NCBI GenBank assembly: GCA_963728855.1
Contig: CAVSLN010000013.1
Location: forward strand, 682,001 to 746,000
Length of the DNA stretch: 64,000 bases
DNA from: AC-43 sp963728855
GTDB taxonomy: Bacteria > Actinomycetota > Actinomycetes > Mycobacteriales > Micromonosporaceae
Direction: 5' to 3'
This document shows positions 9,284-18,852 of the stretch, piece by piece. Within the stretch, counting starts at the first letter, position 1. Each line of letters begins with the position of its first letter. The translations under genes and the position numbers were made by a program. The notes below the pieces were generated by a model. It was not told the DNA's origin, made no database searches, and saw only the letters and a list, made by a program, of their open reading frames with translations.

Positions 9284-10204
9284 GTGCTGTACCTGGCTGG
9301 ATGGGGCCGGAGCGGTAGCACGATCCTGGAGGCCGTGCTGAACCGGGTGCCGGCGCTGGCTGGTACGGGCGAGCTGAGGTTCGTCTGGCAGCGGGGACTG
9401 CGGGAGAACCGGCGGTGCAGCTGCGGGACGCCGGTACGGGAGTGCGACTTCTGGACGCGGGTGTTCACCGAGGCGTACGGGGGGCTGCCGGACGGGCGGC
9501 TCGACGCGCTGTGCGCCGCGACCGACCGGTACCGCACCCGGCACCTGCCCGCGCTCCTGCTGCCCGGGGCCCGCCGGTGGTACGCGCGCGACCTCGACTG
9601 GTACCGCGCCGACCTCACCCGGCTCTACCACGCGATCGGTACGGTGTCCGGCGCCCGCGTCGTGGTGGACTCCTCCAAGTTCCCGTCCCACCTCTTCACC
9701 CTGCTCCAGGTGCCCGACCTCGACATCCAGGTGGTGCACGTCGTGCGCGACCCGCGCGCCGTCGCGTACTCCTGGCAACGGGACAAGGCCGACCCCGACG
9801 CGCCCGGTGGCGGCCGGATGCCCCGGCTGCCCCCCGCGGCGACCGCCGCCTACTGGTCGGCCTGGAACGTCGCGACCGAACGGCTGGCCCGCACCGGGCA
9901 CCTGCCGTACCTCCGGCTGCGGTACGAGGACCTGGTCGCCGACCCGGCTGCCCGGGTCGGCGAGGTGCTGGCGCTCGCCGGGCTGCCGGACACGCCCGTA
10001 CCGCTGACCGGGCGCGACGAGGTCGAGCTGGGGGTGAGTCACCAGGTCTCCGGGAACCCGGTACGGTTCGCCCAGGGCGCCATCGCCATCCGGCCCGACG
10101 ACGAGTGGTCCCGGGCCATGGCGCGACGCGACCAGCTCCTCGTCAACGCCGTCACGACGCCGGTCCGGCTGCGGTACGGGTACCGGCAGGAAGGGACGTC
10201 ATGA
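9284..10204 (+). CDS. Sulfotransferase family protein
   Basis: A 306-residue PAPS-dependent sulfotransferase. The 5'-phosphosulfate-binding loop GWGRSGSTILEAVL is at residues about 6-20 and the 3'-phosphate-binding segment VVHVVRDPRAVAYSW at about 150. The end of the fold, with LPYLRLRYEDLVADP and the downstream helix, is also present. No signal peptide. The GTG at 9284 has only a weak ribosome site, so the start is less certain than the family. The gene overlaps the GT87 gene by ATGA, which implies translational coupling and a joint role in a sulfated envelope glycoconjugate (inference). Confidence 0.88.
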   Translation: MLYLAGWGRSGSTILEAVLNRVPALAGTGELRFVWQRGLRENRRCSCGTPVRECDFWTRVFTEAYGGLPDGRLDALCAATDRYRTRHLPALLLPGARRWYARDLDWYRADLTRLYHAIGTVSGARVVVDSSKFPSHLFTLLQVPDLDIQVVHVVRDPRAVAYSWQRDKADPDAPGGGRMPRLPPAATAAYWSAWNVATERLARTGHLPYLRLRYEDLVADPAARVGEVLALAGLPDTPVPLTGRDEVELGVSHQVSGNPVRFAQGAIAIRPDDEWSRAMARRDQLLVNAVTTPVRLRYGYRQEGTS

Positions 10205-11499
10205 AGGTGGGCCGCCCGCGTCGGCGTACCGTCGTCCAGGCTTTAGCCGTGGCGGCTCTGGCCGCCGCGGTCGCCGCCTTCGTCGCGGCATTCAGCGACC
10301 GGCACAGCTCGATCGACCTGCGGATCTACTACCAGGCGGTCAACTTCTGGGCGCACGGCCACGGCAGCATCTACGACTACCGCAACAACCACACGGGGTA
10401 CGCCTTCACCTACCCGCCGTTCGCCGCCCTGGCCATGCTGCCGATGGCCGTGCTGCCCTGGGGGATCGTGCACGCGGTCAGCCAGCTCGGTACGGTCGCC
10501 GCCACGCTGCTGCTCGGGTACTGGTTCGTCGACCCGGTCGCCCGCCGGTACGGCTGGACCCGCTGGTTCGTCTGGGCGGTGGCGAGCTGCCTGACCTTCG
10601 CGTTCGAGCCGCTGCGCGAGACGCTCAGCTTCGGCCAGGTGAACATGTTCCTTCTGCTGCTCGTCCTGGCGGACTTCCGGCTCCTGATCGGGCGCGGCTC
10701 GCGGCTGGGCCGGCTGGGCCGGCTGGGCGGGCTGGGCGGGCTGGGCGTCGGGCTCGCCGCGGCCGTCAAGCTGACTCCGGGCATCTTCCTCGTGTACCTG
10801 CTGGTCGCCCGGAAGTGGCGGGCCGCCGGGACCGCCGCCGCCACGTTCCTCGCCGCCTCCGCGCTCGCCGTGCTGACCGGGCCGCACCAGTGGTGGGCCT
10901 TCTGGACCCGGTACGTGTGGGACGCCGGTCGCGTCGGCAGCGAGGACTACGTGTCCAACCAGTCGCTGCGGGGCTTCGTCGCGCGCCTGGACCCCGCCCA
11001 CCCGAGCACCGTGCTGTGGCTGTCGCTGGTCGCGGCCGCCGTACTGGTCTGGGCCCGGCGGGCCAGGCAGGCGGCCCGCCTCGGCGACGACTGGGCCGGT
11101 GTCGCGCTGACCGCCGTGGTGGGCTGCCTGATCAGCCCGATCTCCTGGATCCACCACCTGGTGTGGCTGTTCCCGGCGCTGTTCCTGCTGGCCGACCGGG
11201 GGTTGTCCGCGCGCGGCCGCCGCCGGGCCGTCCTGCTCGTCCTGGCCGGCGGGCTGTACGCGCTGCTGTGCAGCCGGGCGGTGTGGCCGTTCCAGGGCGC
11301 GACCTCGGCCGTCGGGTTGGCGCTCGCGAGTACGTACCTCTACGCCGGCGTGCTCCTGCTGCTGGTGCTGCCGGTGGGGCGCCAGCCGTCCGGGGAGCCG
11401 GTCGGGTCGGACTACGCTGAGCCTTATCCCAGGTCGGAAGGGTCGGTGTTGGCACCGCAGAGGATCACCGCGACCCGTTCGCCGGCGGCCGGCACGTAG
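10201..11499 (+). CDS. GT87 (DUF2029) polyprenol-phosphate-mannose-dependent mannosyltransferase-like protein
   Basis: A 432-residue polytopic protein with about ten membrane helices. The N-terminal loop SSIDLRIYYQAVNFW and TYPPFAALAMLPMAVL match the GT87/DUF2029 family, which in actinobacteria includes alpha-mannosyltransferases acting on lipoglycans such as lipomannan. The ATG overlaps the sulfotransferase stop (ATGA). A run of five 9-bp repeats (10702-10746) encodes a Leu-Gly-Arg/Gly tract in a cytoplasmic loop. The last about 75 bases overlap the convergent dehydratase gene. Confidence 0.85.
   Translation: MKVGRPRRRTVVQALAVAALAAAVAAFVAAFSDRHSSIDLRIYYQAVNFWAHGHGSIYDYRNNHTGYAFTYPPFAALAMLPMAVLPWGIVHAVSQLGTVAATLLLGYWFVDPVARRYGWTRWFVWAVASCLTFAFEPLRETLSFGQVNMFLLLLVLADFRLLIGRGSRLGRLGRLGGLGGLGVGLAAAVKLTPGIFLVYLLVARKWRAAGTAAATFLAASALAVLTGPHQWWAFWTRYVWDAGRVGSEDYVSNQSLRGFVARLDPAHPSTVLWLSLVAAAVLVWARRARQAARLGDDWAGVALTAVVGCLISPISWIHHLVWLFPALFLLADRGLSARGRRRAVLLVLAGGLYALLCSRAVWPFQGATSAVGLALASTYLYAGVLLLLVLPVGRQPSGEPVGSDYAEPYPRSEGSVLAPQRITATRSPAAGT
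10702..10746. repeat. Five 9-bp tandem repeats in the GT87 gene
   Basis: Three copies of CGGCTGGGC followed by two GGGCTGGGC variants. They encode LGR/LGG units. Being in-frame triplet multiples, copy-number change would vary loop length without breaking the gene. Confidence 0.85.
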
Positions 11500-12347
11500 G
11501 CGCCGCCGGTGAGAGCCGCGTAGGCGGCCGCGGCGCCGTGCTCGACGACGATCCGGCGGTACGTCCACAACGCGCGGCGGGCCGCGACGATGTCCTCGTC
11601 CGAGACCAGGACGCTCTGGACGCCGGTACGGACGGCCACCGCGTACCCGATATCCCCCACCCGCCGGGCACCGAGCGCGTCGGCCGCGATCCCGGATACC
11701 GCGACGTCGACCGGCCCGCCCCGGGACAGCGCCCCGTGCAGGGTCGGGATGGTGACCGGCTCGACCGCGACCACCCGCGCCCGGCCCTCGACCGCCGCCG
11801 CCACCCCGGCCATCAGGCCACCCCCGCCGACCGCCACGATGACCGTGTCGACCTCGGGGACCTGATCGAGCAGCTCCAGCGCCAGCGTGCCCTGCCCGGC
11901 CGCGATCTCCGGCTGGTCGTACGCGTGGCAGTACACCGCGCCGGTGTCGGCCGCCCGCTTCACCGCCGCCTCGTACGCCTCCGCGTACTCGCGCCCGACC
12001 TGCTCGACCCGCGCGCCGAGAGCCCGGAGCCTGGCGACCTTGACGGCCGGCGCGGTCGCCGGCACGTACACGCTCGCCGGTACGCCGACCTGACCGGCCG
12101 CGTACGCGACCGCGAGGCCCGCGTTGCCGCCGGACGCGGCCACCACGCCGATCTCGGGGTCCAGCTCACCTGCCTGCTGGCTGGCGAGGACCCGGCTGAG
12201 CGCGCCCCGGGCCTTGAAGGAGCCGGTGTGCTGGAGGTATTCGAGCTTGAGCCAGAGTGCGCCCGGCTCCGCTTCGGCCACCGGGGTCCGGCGTACCCGC
12301 CCCGCGATCCGGACCGCGGCCGCCTCCACGTCCGTACGGGCGATCAC
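11424..12347 (-). CDS. Threonine/serine dehydratase-like PLP enzyme
   Basis: A 307-residue fold-type II pyridoxal-phosphate enzyme. The PLP lysine is in HTGSFKARGAL (residues about 40-50), the phosphate-binding glycine loop is AVGGGGLMAGVAAAVEG, and the early substrate loop is SGGNAG. No C-terminal ACT domain is present, so it is the short, non-allosteric type rather than biosynthetic IlvA. Substrate could be threonine, serine or a related hydroxy-amino acid. It is convergent with and overlaps the GT87 gene. Confidence 0.88.
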   Translation of the reverse strand: MIARTDVEAAAVRIAGRVRRTPVAEAEPGALWLKLEYLQHTGSFKARGALSRVLASQQAGELDPEIGVVAASGGNAGLAVAYAAGQVGVPASVYVPATAPAVKVARLRALGARVEQVGREYAEAYEAAVKRAADTGAVYCHAYDQPEIAAGQGTLALELLDQVPEVDTVIVAVGGGGLMAGVAAAVEGRARVVAVEPVTIPTLHGALSRGGPVDVAVSGIAADALGARRVGDIGYAVAVRTGVQSVLVSDEDIVAARRALWTYRRIVVEHGAAAAYAALTGGAYVPAAGERVAVILCGANTDPSDLG

Positions 12348-12474
12348 CCGTACGAGGATATGCGTGGGTGGGCGAGTCGGATATCACGAAGGCCCGTTCG
12401 GGCCTACCTCCGACACCGTCTTCCAAGTATGCTAACTGCACCCAAGTCGACCTCCCACCTCGAGGAGTGCACAG

Positions 12475-12855
12475 ATGAGGTACCCGTCCGAGTACCTACG
12501 CATCGCCAACGACCTCAAAGCGCGGATCTTGACCGGGGAGCTCCGTGCCGGCTCCCGGTTGCCCACGGTGAAGCAGCTGCAGGAGCAGTACGGCGCCTCC
12601 GCCCAGGCGGTGAAGAGCGCGCTGCTCGTGCTGCAGACGGAGGGACTCACCACGTCCGGCATCTTCGCCGCATCCGGGCGCCCCGCCTCGCCTTCGCCCG
12701 CCTCGTCGCCAGCCGCCTCGCCGCCGCCGCCCGCCTCGCCTTCGCCCGCCTCGTCGCCGCCCGCCACCCGGCGGCGGGGCTGCCCGTACGGCCACCGGCG
12801 GCGTGGACACTCCGGTAGCGGTCCCGCCCGGCCAAGGGGCCGCCGCCGCCCGTAG
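12475..12855 (+). CDS. GntR-family winged-helix protein with low-complexity C-terminal tail
   Basis: Residues 1-62 are a clear GntR winged helix (YLRIANDLKARILTGELRAGSRLPTV..., given here only in part; then LQEQYGASAQAVKSALLVLQTEGL). The normal wing and effector domain are missing. From residue 65 the protein is Ala/Ser/Pro-rich and encoded by a 28-bp direct repeat (12683-12710 and 12731-12758), then Arg-rich. The ATG at 12475 has a GAGGAG ribosome site. It may be a short stand-alone repressor like those of actinobacterial mobile elements, or a gene whose 3' half was replaced by repeat expansion. Confidence 0.75.
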   Translation: MRYPSEYLRIANDLKARILTGELRAGSRLPTVKQLQEQYGASAQAVKSALLVLQTEGLTTSGIFAASGRPASPSPASSPAASPPPPASPSPASSPPATRRRGCPYGHRRRGHSGSGPARPRGRRRP

Positions 12856-12892
12856 TCACCGACCGCCGCCCCGGCGCGGCCCGCCCGAAGGG

Positions 12893-12933
12893 GTCAGGCC
12901 CGGCTTCCGTGATCGCGGAAAGCCGGGCCTGAC
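12893..12933 (+). terminator. Strong stem-loop after the GntR gene
   Basis: Perfect 14-bp inverted repeat (arms GTCAGGCCCGGCTT at 12893-12906 and its complement at 12920-12933) with a 13-base loop that itself can pair CCG with CGG. No T-run follows, which is usual for actinobacterial terminators. Confidence 0.75.
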
Positions 12934-13200
12934 CTGCTGCGTTGTGGGTGCGTCAGCGGAGGGACCGCGCCGACCCGGGCCAACCAGGGGCAGGCATTCT
13001 CGGGCCGAGGCAGAGGGGCGCCCGGCACTGAGTTTGATACGGTACGTCGTTGGCTTCATGCACAGCTTCTAGACCCGGGAGCCGAGATTCAGTACTCCAC
13101 TCAACGTGCGCCCGGCGTAGCCGCACGCCTGCTGCCCGGTCACCGTGCCAAGCCGGATGGATCGGGGGGTTTGGGCACCGGCCCTGACGAGGGCGAGCCC

Positions 13201-14433
13201 GTGATCGTGACGCCGGCGGAGCCGAGCCCGACCGAGTCGAGCCCGGCCGCCGGGCGGGTGGGGGTTGTGCGCGAGCTGGGCCGGCAACCGGCCCTGGACG
13301 GGGTACGTGGGCTCGCCGTACTGCTGGTGGTTCTCGTCCACGTCGGGTTCCCGGTGACCAGCGGCGGGATCGGCGTGGACGTCTTCTTCGTCCTGTCCGG
13401 CTTCCTGATCACCACGCTCCTGGTGACCGAGCGCGACCGTACCGGCACGATTTCGTTCTCCGCGTTCTACCTGCGCCGGGCCCGTCGACTGCTGCCCGCG
13501 CTCCTGCTGATGCTCGCCGGTTTCGCGGTCGCGCAGTACTTCTTCGGACTGCTGCCCACCGGCATCCCGCTGGGCTGGGCGATCCTGGTGCCGCTGCTGT
13601 TCGCCAGCAACTGGATCGCCCTGGTCTACAACGCCGGGGCGCTGAACGCCATCAACCCCACCTGGTCGCTGTCTATCGAGGAGCAGTTCTACCTGCTGTG
13701 GCCGCTCGCGCTCTGGTTCGCGGTCCGCCGGCGGGTCCGTCCGCTGGTGATCGTCGCAACGCTGGTGGTCCTCTGCATCGGGCTGGTCGCTTTCGCCGAC
13801 TGGCTGCCCTGGCGGTACCGGTGGATGAGCATCTACTTCAACCCGTTCGACCGGGGTGCCGAGCTGCTCTTCGGCTGCATGGCGGCGTTCCTCTGGCGCT
13901 ACCGGTACGTGCCGAAGGTGGTGTCCTGGCGCCCGACGGGCTGGATCGCGCTGGGTCTGCTGCTGCTCATGGCGAAGCACCATCAGGTGGAGATTCACGA
14001 CTACGTCGGCCTGGCGCCGTGGGCCGACATCCAGGCGGAGTACATCTTCGCCGCGGCGCTCGCTTTCGTACTCCTGCTCTGCCTGGTGGAGAACCCGGGC
14101 AGCGACCTGGGCGTGTTGTTCAAGTTCCCGCCACTACGCTACCTGGGCAAGATCAGCTATGGCGTCTACCTGTTCCACCTGCCGACCATCGCGATCATCC
14201 GTGACCGGCTGCCCAACCACTCCGACCGCCTGCGCGGCCCGTTGGCCATCGCCGTCGTGGTCGGCCTGGCCACGATCTCGTGGTACGGGCTGGAGGCGCC
14301 CATCCAGCGTTGGGGCAAGCGGTCGAGCGCGCGGCGGGCGGCCGCTGCCCGCCGGGGCGCGGCGGACAGCCCCGCGCAGCACGACGCCGACGAGGGTCGC
14401 GCTGGCGAGCCCGCGGCGTCGATAGCCGGCTGA
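13201..14433 (+). CDS. Acyltransferase-3 (OafA/YrhL) family membrane protein
   Basis: A 410-residue protein with about ten membrane helices. The family signature at the start of the domain, LDGVRGLAVLLVVLVHVG, contains the conserved Arg and His of the acyltransferase-3 active region, and SLSIEEQFYLLWP is the second hallmark. The C-terminus is a basic, disordered cytoplasmic tail. The family acylates envelope polysaccharides, lipids or secondary metabolites. The GTG at 13201 (GAGGG upstream) is preferred over an in-frame TTG at 13171. Its position beside glycosyltransferases supports an envelope role. Confidence 0.85.
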   Translation: MIVTPAEPSPTESSPAAGRVGVVRELGRQPALDGVRGLAVLLVVLVHVGFPVTSGGIGVDVFFVLSGFLITTLLVTERDRTGTISFSAFYLRRARRLLPALLLMLAGFAVAQYFFGLLPTGIPLGWAILVPLLFASNWIALVYNAGALNAINPTWSLSIEEQFYLLWPLALWFAVRRRVRPLVIVATLVVLCIGLVAFADWLPWRYRWMSIYFNPFDRGAELLFGCMAAFLWRYRYVPKVVSWRPTGWIALGLLLLMAKHHQVEIHDYVGLAPWADIQAEYIFAAALAFVLLLCLVENPGSDLGVLFKFPPLRYLGKISYGVYLFHLPTIAIIRDRLPNHSDRLRGPLAIAVVVGLATISWYGLEAPIQRWGKRSSARRAAAARRGAADSPAQHDADEGRAGEPAASIAG

Positions 14434-14460
14434 ACCCGGGCGGTCGCGAAGGATCGGTGC

Positions 14461-16242
14461 TCAACCCGCCAGGTAGATCACGTAGTCATCGATCACCACG
14501 GTGCGGTACGTGGCCCCGGTCTTCCGGGCATTGTCCTCGACCGAGGGGACGGTATATGTGCCGTCGTGCCGCGCCACGAAGCTGCTGTCGCTGGAAAAGA
14601 CGTACGCCGCCTTGGCGTCCGCCTTCGTCATGTCCCAGTACCGGTGATAGCGGTTCAACGACTCGTTGAGCTGGTCGTCCACGACTGCGCATACGATCCG
14701 CTCGTTGCTGAGAAAGGTGATCTTTCCGCAGGTCCAGTAGTCGCTGTAGAAGTGGGTCACGTCATGGCGGACCAGGAAGTCGATCAGGGCAGCGTCGCGG
14801 ACATTGGCGGCCCGAACCGCTGGCACCTCCCGGTACGCCTGCACGGTGCCGATCGCGAGGACTGCGCAGTAAGCGGCGAGCGCCGTACCGCAGGCGACGC
14901 GTACGGTCCGCCGCAGCAGGGGCAGCGGCCGGCCGACTGATACGACGCCCTGCCACAGCGGCCAGAAGATGGCGGGAGCGGCGATCAGGAAGCCGAGCAG
15001 ATAACGACCGTGAATACCGGGCCAGTCCACGGGTGCGTTGCTGAAGGAATAGAGGTAGAAGGTGATCGCCGCACTCGTCAGGAATGCCAGGTGGATACCC
15101 TGGCGCCGCAACCGGCGCGTCGCGTCCGAATGGACCGCGGGCGCCTCGGTGCCGGAGCTGACCCGCCGCTTGCGCCAGACCCACCACAGTCCCCAGCAAG
15201 CCAGGAGAATCGCGACGATCAGCAGCAGCATGTAGCCGGTGCCCCAGGCGTCGCGAACCAGGACACAGGTTCGGGAGTTGGACGTCGTCGGCCCCAGGGC
15301 CGCGAGCTCGTTCGCCTCGCAGAACGGCTCGCCCGTCATCATCGGCACGCTGATGCGGACCGAGTTCCAGACCGCGTGCAGTTGGGCGCTCCAGGTCGCC
15401 GGTGGCGTACCGCGTACCCACGCGAGCGTCGAGAGCGTGTCCGCGCCCGGCTGGGCGTGCAGGTTGTAGTAGATGAGCGGGAACATCCCGAGCACCAGAC
15501 CGCCGAACGCGGCCAAGGGTGCAACCATCCGGACCAGTTCGCGCCAACAGAAGACGGCGAGGAGGACACCCGACATCAACACGAAGGGCGCTCCCAGCAG
15601 ATCGCTCCAGATGCTGGTACCGGCGACGAACCCCCACGTCGCGTACACCGCGATCCGCCATCGGCACTCGCGCAGCAACCGGTACGGCCGGTTGGTGAGC
15701 ACCAGCCAGCTCGCTAGCAGGAAGAGCAGCGAGGCGAACAGGAGTGTCTCGGCGTAACCGCCGATGGCGGACAGTTCGCGCGCCATGACATACGGGGAGC
15801 CGAGGGCCAGGATGGCGAGACAGACCAGCGCCCACGTCGAGCCGTACACGAGCCGGGTGAACAGGTAGCTACTGACCAGGAAGAGGACGAAGAGTACGAG
15901 CAGGCCGAAGCGCAGCATGAAGAGCGAGGGACCGAACAGGCGGAACAACACCGCACCCAGTACCGCCTCATGCGGGCCCATGTAGTTCTGGCCGTAGAAG
16001 AAGATGGGATGCTCGCCGCGGTACGCGATGTGCAGCGCCATCAGGCCCAACGTGCCCTCGTCGCTGTTGGTCGCCGGCCATCCCGGAATGATGAGTCCGA
16101 GGCGCAGCAGAAATGCCAGTGCGATGAGCCCCGCGGCGATCCGGTTGTGGGTACGGGCTCCGCGCGTCGTTCGCTGCTCTTCTGGGTCGGCTGCCGGAGC
16201 TTCGCTTTCCGGAGAGGAACCGACGACGTACTCAGTGTGCAA
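14461..16242 (-). CDS. Polytopic membrane protein, GT39-like glycosyltransferase
   Basis: About 593 residues with roughly ten membrane helices. After the first helix comes PATNSDEGTLGLMAL and then FFYGQNYMGP, an acidic extracytoplasmic loop typical of GT-C/ArnT-like transferases. The C-terminal 140 residues form a soluble extracellular domain (VRHDVTHFYSDYWTCGK). I place the start at the TTG at 16242, which has a GGGAG ribosome site; the frame extends to 16545 but the upstream part looks non-coding. It is convergent with the acyltransferase gene, with only 27 bases between stops. Confidence 0.75.
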   Translation of the reverse strand: MHTEYVVGSSPESEAPAADPEEQRTTRGARTHNRIAAGLIALAFLLRLGLIIPGWPATNSDEGTLGLMALHIAYRGEHPIFFYGQNYMGPHEAVLGAVLFRLFGPSLFMLRFGLLVLFVLFLVSSYLFTRLVYGSTWALVCLAILALGSPYVMARELSAIGGYAETLLFASLLFLLASWLVLTNRPYRLLRECRWRIAVYATWGFVAGTSIWSDLLGAPFVLMSGVLLAVFCWRELVRMVAPLAAFGGLVLGMFPLIYYNLHAQPGADTLSTLAWVRGTPPATWSAQLHAVWNSVRISVPMMTGEPFCEANELAALGPTTSNSRTCVLVRDAWGTGYMLLLIVAILLACWGLWWVWRKRRVSSGTEAPAVHSDATRRLRRQGIHLAFLTSAAITFYLYSFSNAPVDWPGIHGRYLLGFLIAAPAIFWPLWQGVVSVGRPLPLLRRTVRVACGTALAAYCAVLAIGTVQAYREVPAVRAANVRDAALIDFLVRHDVTHFYSDYWTCGKITFLSNERIVCAVVDDQLNESLNRYHRYWDMTKADAKAAYVFSSDSSFVARHDGTYTVPSVEDNARKTGATYRTVVIDDYVIYLAG

Positions 16243-16348
16243 GCCACGCTCCCACGGGTCTCGCCACCCGCCCGGCCCGTACGGGGGCGTCGAAGATACC
16301 AGGGGGAAACATACAGGCCGGCCTCGGCCCTTGACAGGGGCTGTCTGG

Positions 16349-16374
16349 TGGGGGCGGTGCCGGAACCGCCCCCA
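16349..16374 (-). terminator. Stem-loop between the Fic remnant and the GT39-like gene
   Basis: A 10-bp perfect stem (TGGGGGCGGT pairing with its complement) around a 6-base loop. It would end transcription from the right before it enters the membrane glycosyltransferase gene. Confidence 0.6.
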
Positions 16375-16587
16375 GAGGTCAGTTACGGCGCGCCTGGCGC
16401 GCGTTCGAGCGGCTGACCGGGACGCGAGTACGGTGACGGACCCCAGTGGGTGGACATGGCCGAGCTGGACCTGTTGGGCTGCCGGGAGGCGGCCGGTGAC
16501 GCCGGGGTGGGGGTTGCTCCGTCGCTCGCCGACGGGCAGACGCATACCCAGCAGTTCGGCGTGCGCTCGCGCTGGCTCGTGCCCGGG

Positions 16588-17182
16588 CTAATCCGGCCAA
16601 CGTCGGCTACCGGCTCCGTCGGCCGCGCTTGTTCTTGCTTGCCGCGTAGGTGTCGACCGCCTTGCGGTCAGCCGTTTGCCGGTCGCGCACACATCCGCTA
16701 CCCACGCTTCTGCACGAGGACCGACCAGCGGCCACGATGGCGGCGTCATCCCGGCGGAGAATGGATGGATGTCGTGCTCCCGGAACTTCCCTGGGGCCTC
16801 ACTGTCGGTCGCCTCCGGATGCGGGGCCACGTCCCAGACGGGCGTCATGGCGCTGTGGTGGATCTGGCGTACCTCCTGGAGGGTGAGGAGCCTGCCGTCC
16901 TGCCAGTCTCCGGGCTCGAGCGCCTGTCCGTAGACCCACTGCGCCGCGTCGGCGTAGCCCCGGACCTCCATGTACTCGCGGAGGGGCTTCGCCCCGACAG
17001 CGAGCCCTCGATCCAGAAGCGCTTCAACCTGGCGCAACACGAGGGTGTTGCCCTCAAGCGCTGTGGAGTGGTGTGCCTCCTGGTGCCAGATGTCCTTCCA
17101 GATGTCCTGGGCTTCGGTGGGGTTGGGAAGGCCGCCGAATCGGTCGTTCAACTCGGCCAGCGCGCGGTCGAGGCGTTCGTAT
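16588..17182 (-). pseudogene. Truncated Fic-family gene
   Basis: The readable part matches the N-terminal half of actinobacterial Fic proteins: LNDRFGGLPNPTEAQDIWKD, the inhibitory-helix-like HHSTALEGNTL, TLQEVRQIHHSAMTPVWDV and FREHDIHPFSAGMTPPSWPL. The catalytic HPFxxGNGR motif that should follow is absent; after PRAEAWVADVC the sequence becomes unrelated, so AMPylation activity is lost. At its 5' end the coding sense runs up to about 17183, where sequence resembling an IS1380-type inverted-repeat end begins, so an insertion probably removed the start. Confidence 0.7.
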
Positions 17183-17183
17183 A

Positions 17184-18146
17184 CCTCGGTGTTTCAGGAT
17201 CTTCATTACGTTGATATATGTTGATGCTTTGCTGTCGCGGGGGTGGGATTACCGGGTCTGGGTATGCCTGTAGGGCCGGGTGTCGCCTCGGTGGGCGCCG
17301 TTCTCCTGGCGGGGGTTGTGCTGTCGGTCCGACGGGTGGTGCGGGTTTCAGGTCGGGACGGGTAGCGCGAACAGGCGTTGGAAGATCGCCTGGATGTGAC
17401 CGGTCCAGGGCCAGTCGGGCGGGAAGTTGAGCCGGCGCCTGCGGCCGCCGTGGGTGAGGGTGGCCGGGGTGTGGAAGATGCGGTACTGCAGGGTGGCCGG
17501 TTCGGTACGGGCCGGGGCGTCGTCGCAGCCGAGCAGGCGCAGCCAGGCGATCAGGTCGCAGGCGATGGCCTGGACCCGGTGCCAGGCGGCGTTGACCGCG
17601 AAGCGTTGGGACGGTAGCCGGTCAGCACCGGTGTCGTTACCCACCCGGAAATGATCTTCAACGCGGGCGTGGACCCGGTGGCGACCGTCGAGCCAGGCGG
17701 TGACCTCGTGGGGGTTCTCGTCGGGCTGCGTCGGCTTGGCGTTGGTGGCGAAGGCTTCGTAGCGCCAGCCGGCGGCGCGGGTCTGCAGGTCCAACTCGAG
17801 TTGCCCGGTGCCGGGCAGCGGCTTGGGGGTGGTGTCACGCAGCGGTTTGACCCGCCGGACGAACACCCGCAGCCCGGGTGGCCAGTGCCGCAGGTGGGCC
17901 AGCAGGTGGGTGATCTCGGCGACCTGTCCGACGGTGTGCGGCCCGGATTCGGTGTCCAGGGTGGCGGGGATGCCGGGTGCGCCGTCGGCGGCCAGCATCG
18001 GGGTCCACGCCTCGGCCGGCAGCAAGGCGATGGCGCGGCCGGTGTATTTGTCCACCGGCCAGCCCACCGTGTACTCCACCCGCCACCCGCATGCCCGCAT
18101 CGTCGCCGTCGGGCTCGCGGTTGAGCGCGGTGACCCAGTTGATCAG
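17184..18146 (-). mobile_element. IS1380-type element, right part with C-terminal half of the transposase
   Basis: Minus-strand coding sense from 18146 to the stop at 17348 gives LINWVTALNREPDGDDA, then (after a one-base frame change near 18100) CGWRVEYTVGWPVDKYTG to the C-terminus. This is the second half of an IS1380-family DDE transposase. The likely IS terminus is the CCTCGGTGTTTCA at 17184, abutting the broken Fic gene. The protein begins abruptly at its codon for Leu-Ile-Asn-Trp: the first half is found in opposite orientation ending at 19603. The fragment cannot encode a working transposase. Confidence 0.75.
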
Positions 18147-18172
18147 CTGTGGATTTGACACGTTCGTAGGAG

Positions 18173-18631
18173 TCAGCAGTGCGGGGGGATGACCCGGTCG
18201 TTCAGATATTCCGCGAACAGTTGATGGTAGTTCTTGCCGGTCCCCTTGACGAAGAGCCCGTCAAAGTCGCGATCCCCGTGGTTCAGCGCGGTGTTGAGGT
18301 CGTGGACCAACTGGTACCGGTTGCCGCTGTTGTCGTACCGCATGGTCAACCACAACAGAAACCGGGCGCCTTGGCGGTACCCTTGGTCCCAGACCTTCTG
18401 CGGGTCGAAGTAGTCCGGGCCGGTTTCCGACAGGTCAATGATCTTCCACCGTTGCTCCTCGCCGTTCGCGACGAAGCGAATGAAGTCGGGAATCCCCTCT
18501 TGGAAGATGTAGGGCGCTTGCCACCAGTAGCTCTGCGTCAAGTGGCTGTACTCATGAATCCAATAACCGGTGTCGCCGCCGTCATTGGCGGTCGTCACGA
18601 AATTGTCATAGCCCATGTGCCTGGCTTCCAC
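18173..18631 (-). pseudogene. Basic secretory protein-like metallopeptidase, N-terminally truncated
   Basis: The 152 residues match the peptidase-like domain of the basic secretory protein family: a zincin HExxH motif (WIHEYSHLTQSYW), then FQEGIPDFIRF and a C-terminal region FAEYLNDRVIPPHC. A normal member has a signal peptide and about 60-100 residues before this motif; these are missing because the sequence left of HMGYDNFVTT is unrelated. The break at about 18630 lies inside the segment that appears to have been inverted with the transposase half, so it is a rearrangement casualty. Confidence 0.6.
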
Positions 18632-18852
18632 AGCTAGTGGATCAACTAGTCCACAGAAATATGTGTTGAGCTACGGAAACGGAGAGACTCCGCCTAACGG
18701 GCGTGTCACTAGGCGGCAACATCTGCGCTGGTCAGAGCGTTCTCGCGAAATCGATGATCGCCTTGTCGATCTTACTCCGCCGCCGGCCCCGTCGACTGAA
18801 TTCGCCTGGGCGACCGAAGCAAAAGGCGGTTGTTTGACCGCATGTAGACAGT

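Noticed and set aside
9415..10200. Long frame overlapping the sulfotransferase gene and continuing into the GT87 gene
   Set aside because: The upstream half is an Arg/Pro-rich shadow of the sulfotransferase; only the part from 10201 has real sense, with an ATGA junction.
7121..16242. Secondary-metabolite gene cluster
   Set aside because: Glycosyltransferases, sulfotransferase and acyltransferase could decorate a natural product, but there is no core biosynthetic enzyme; an envelope glycan role is simpler.
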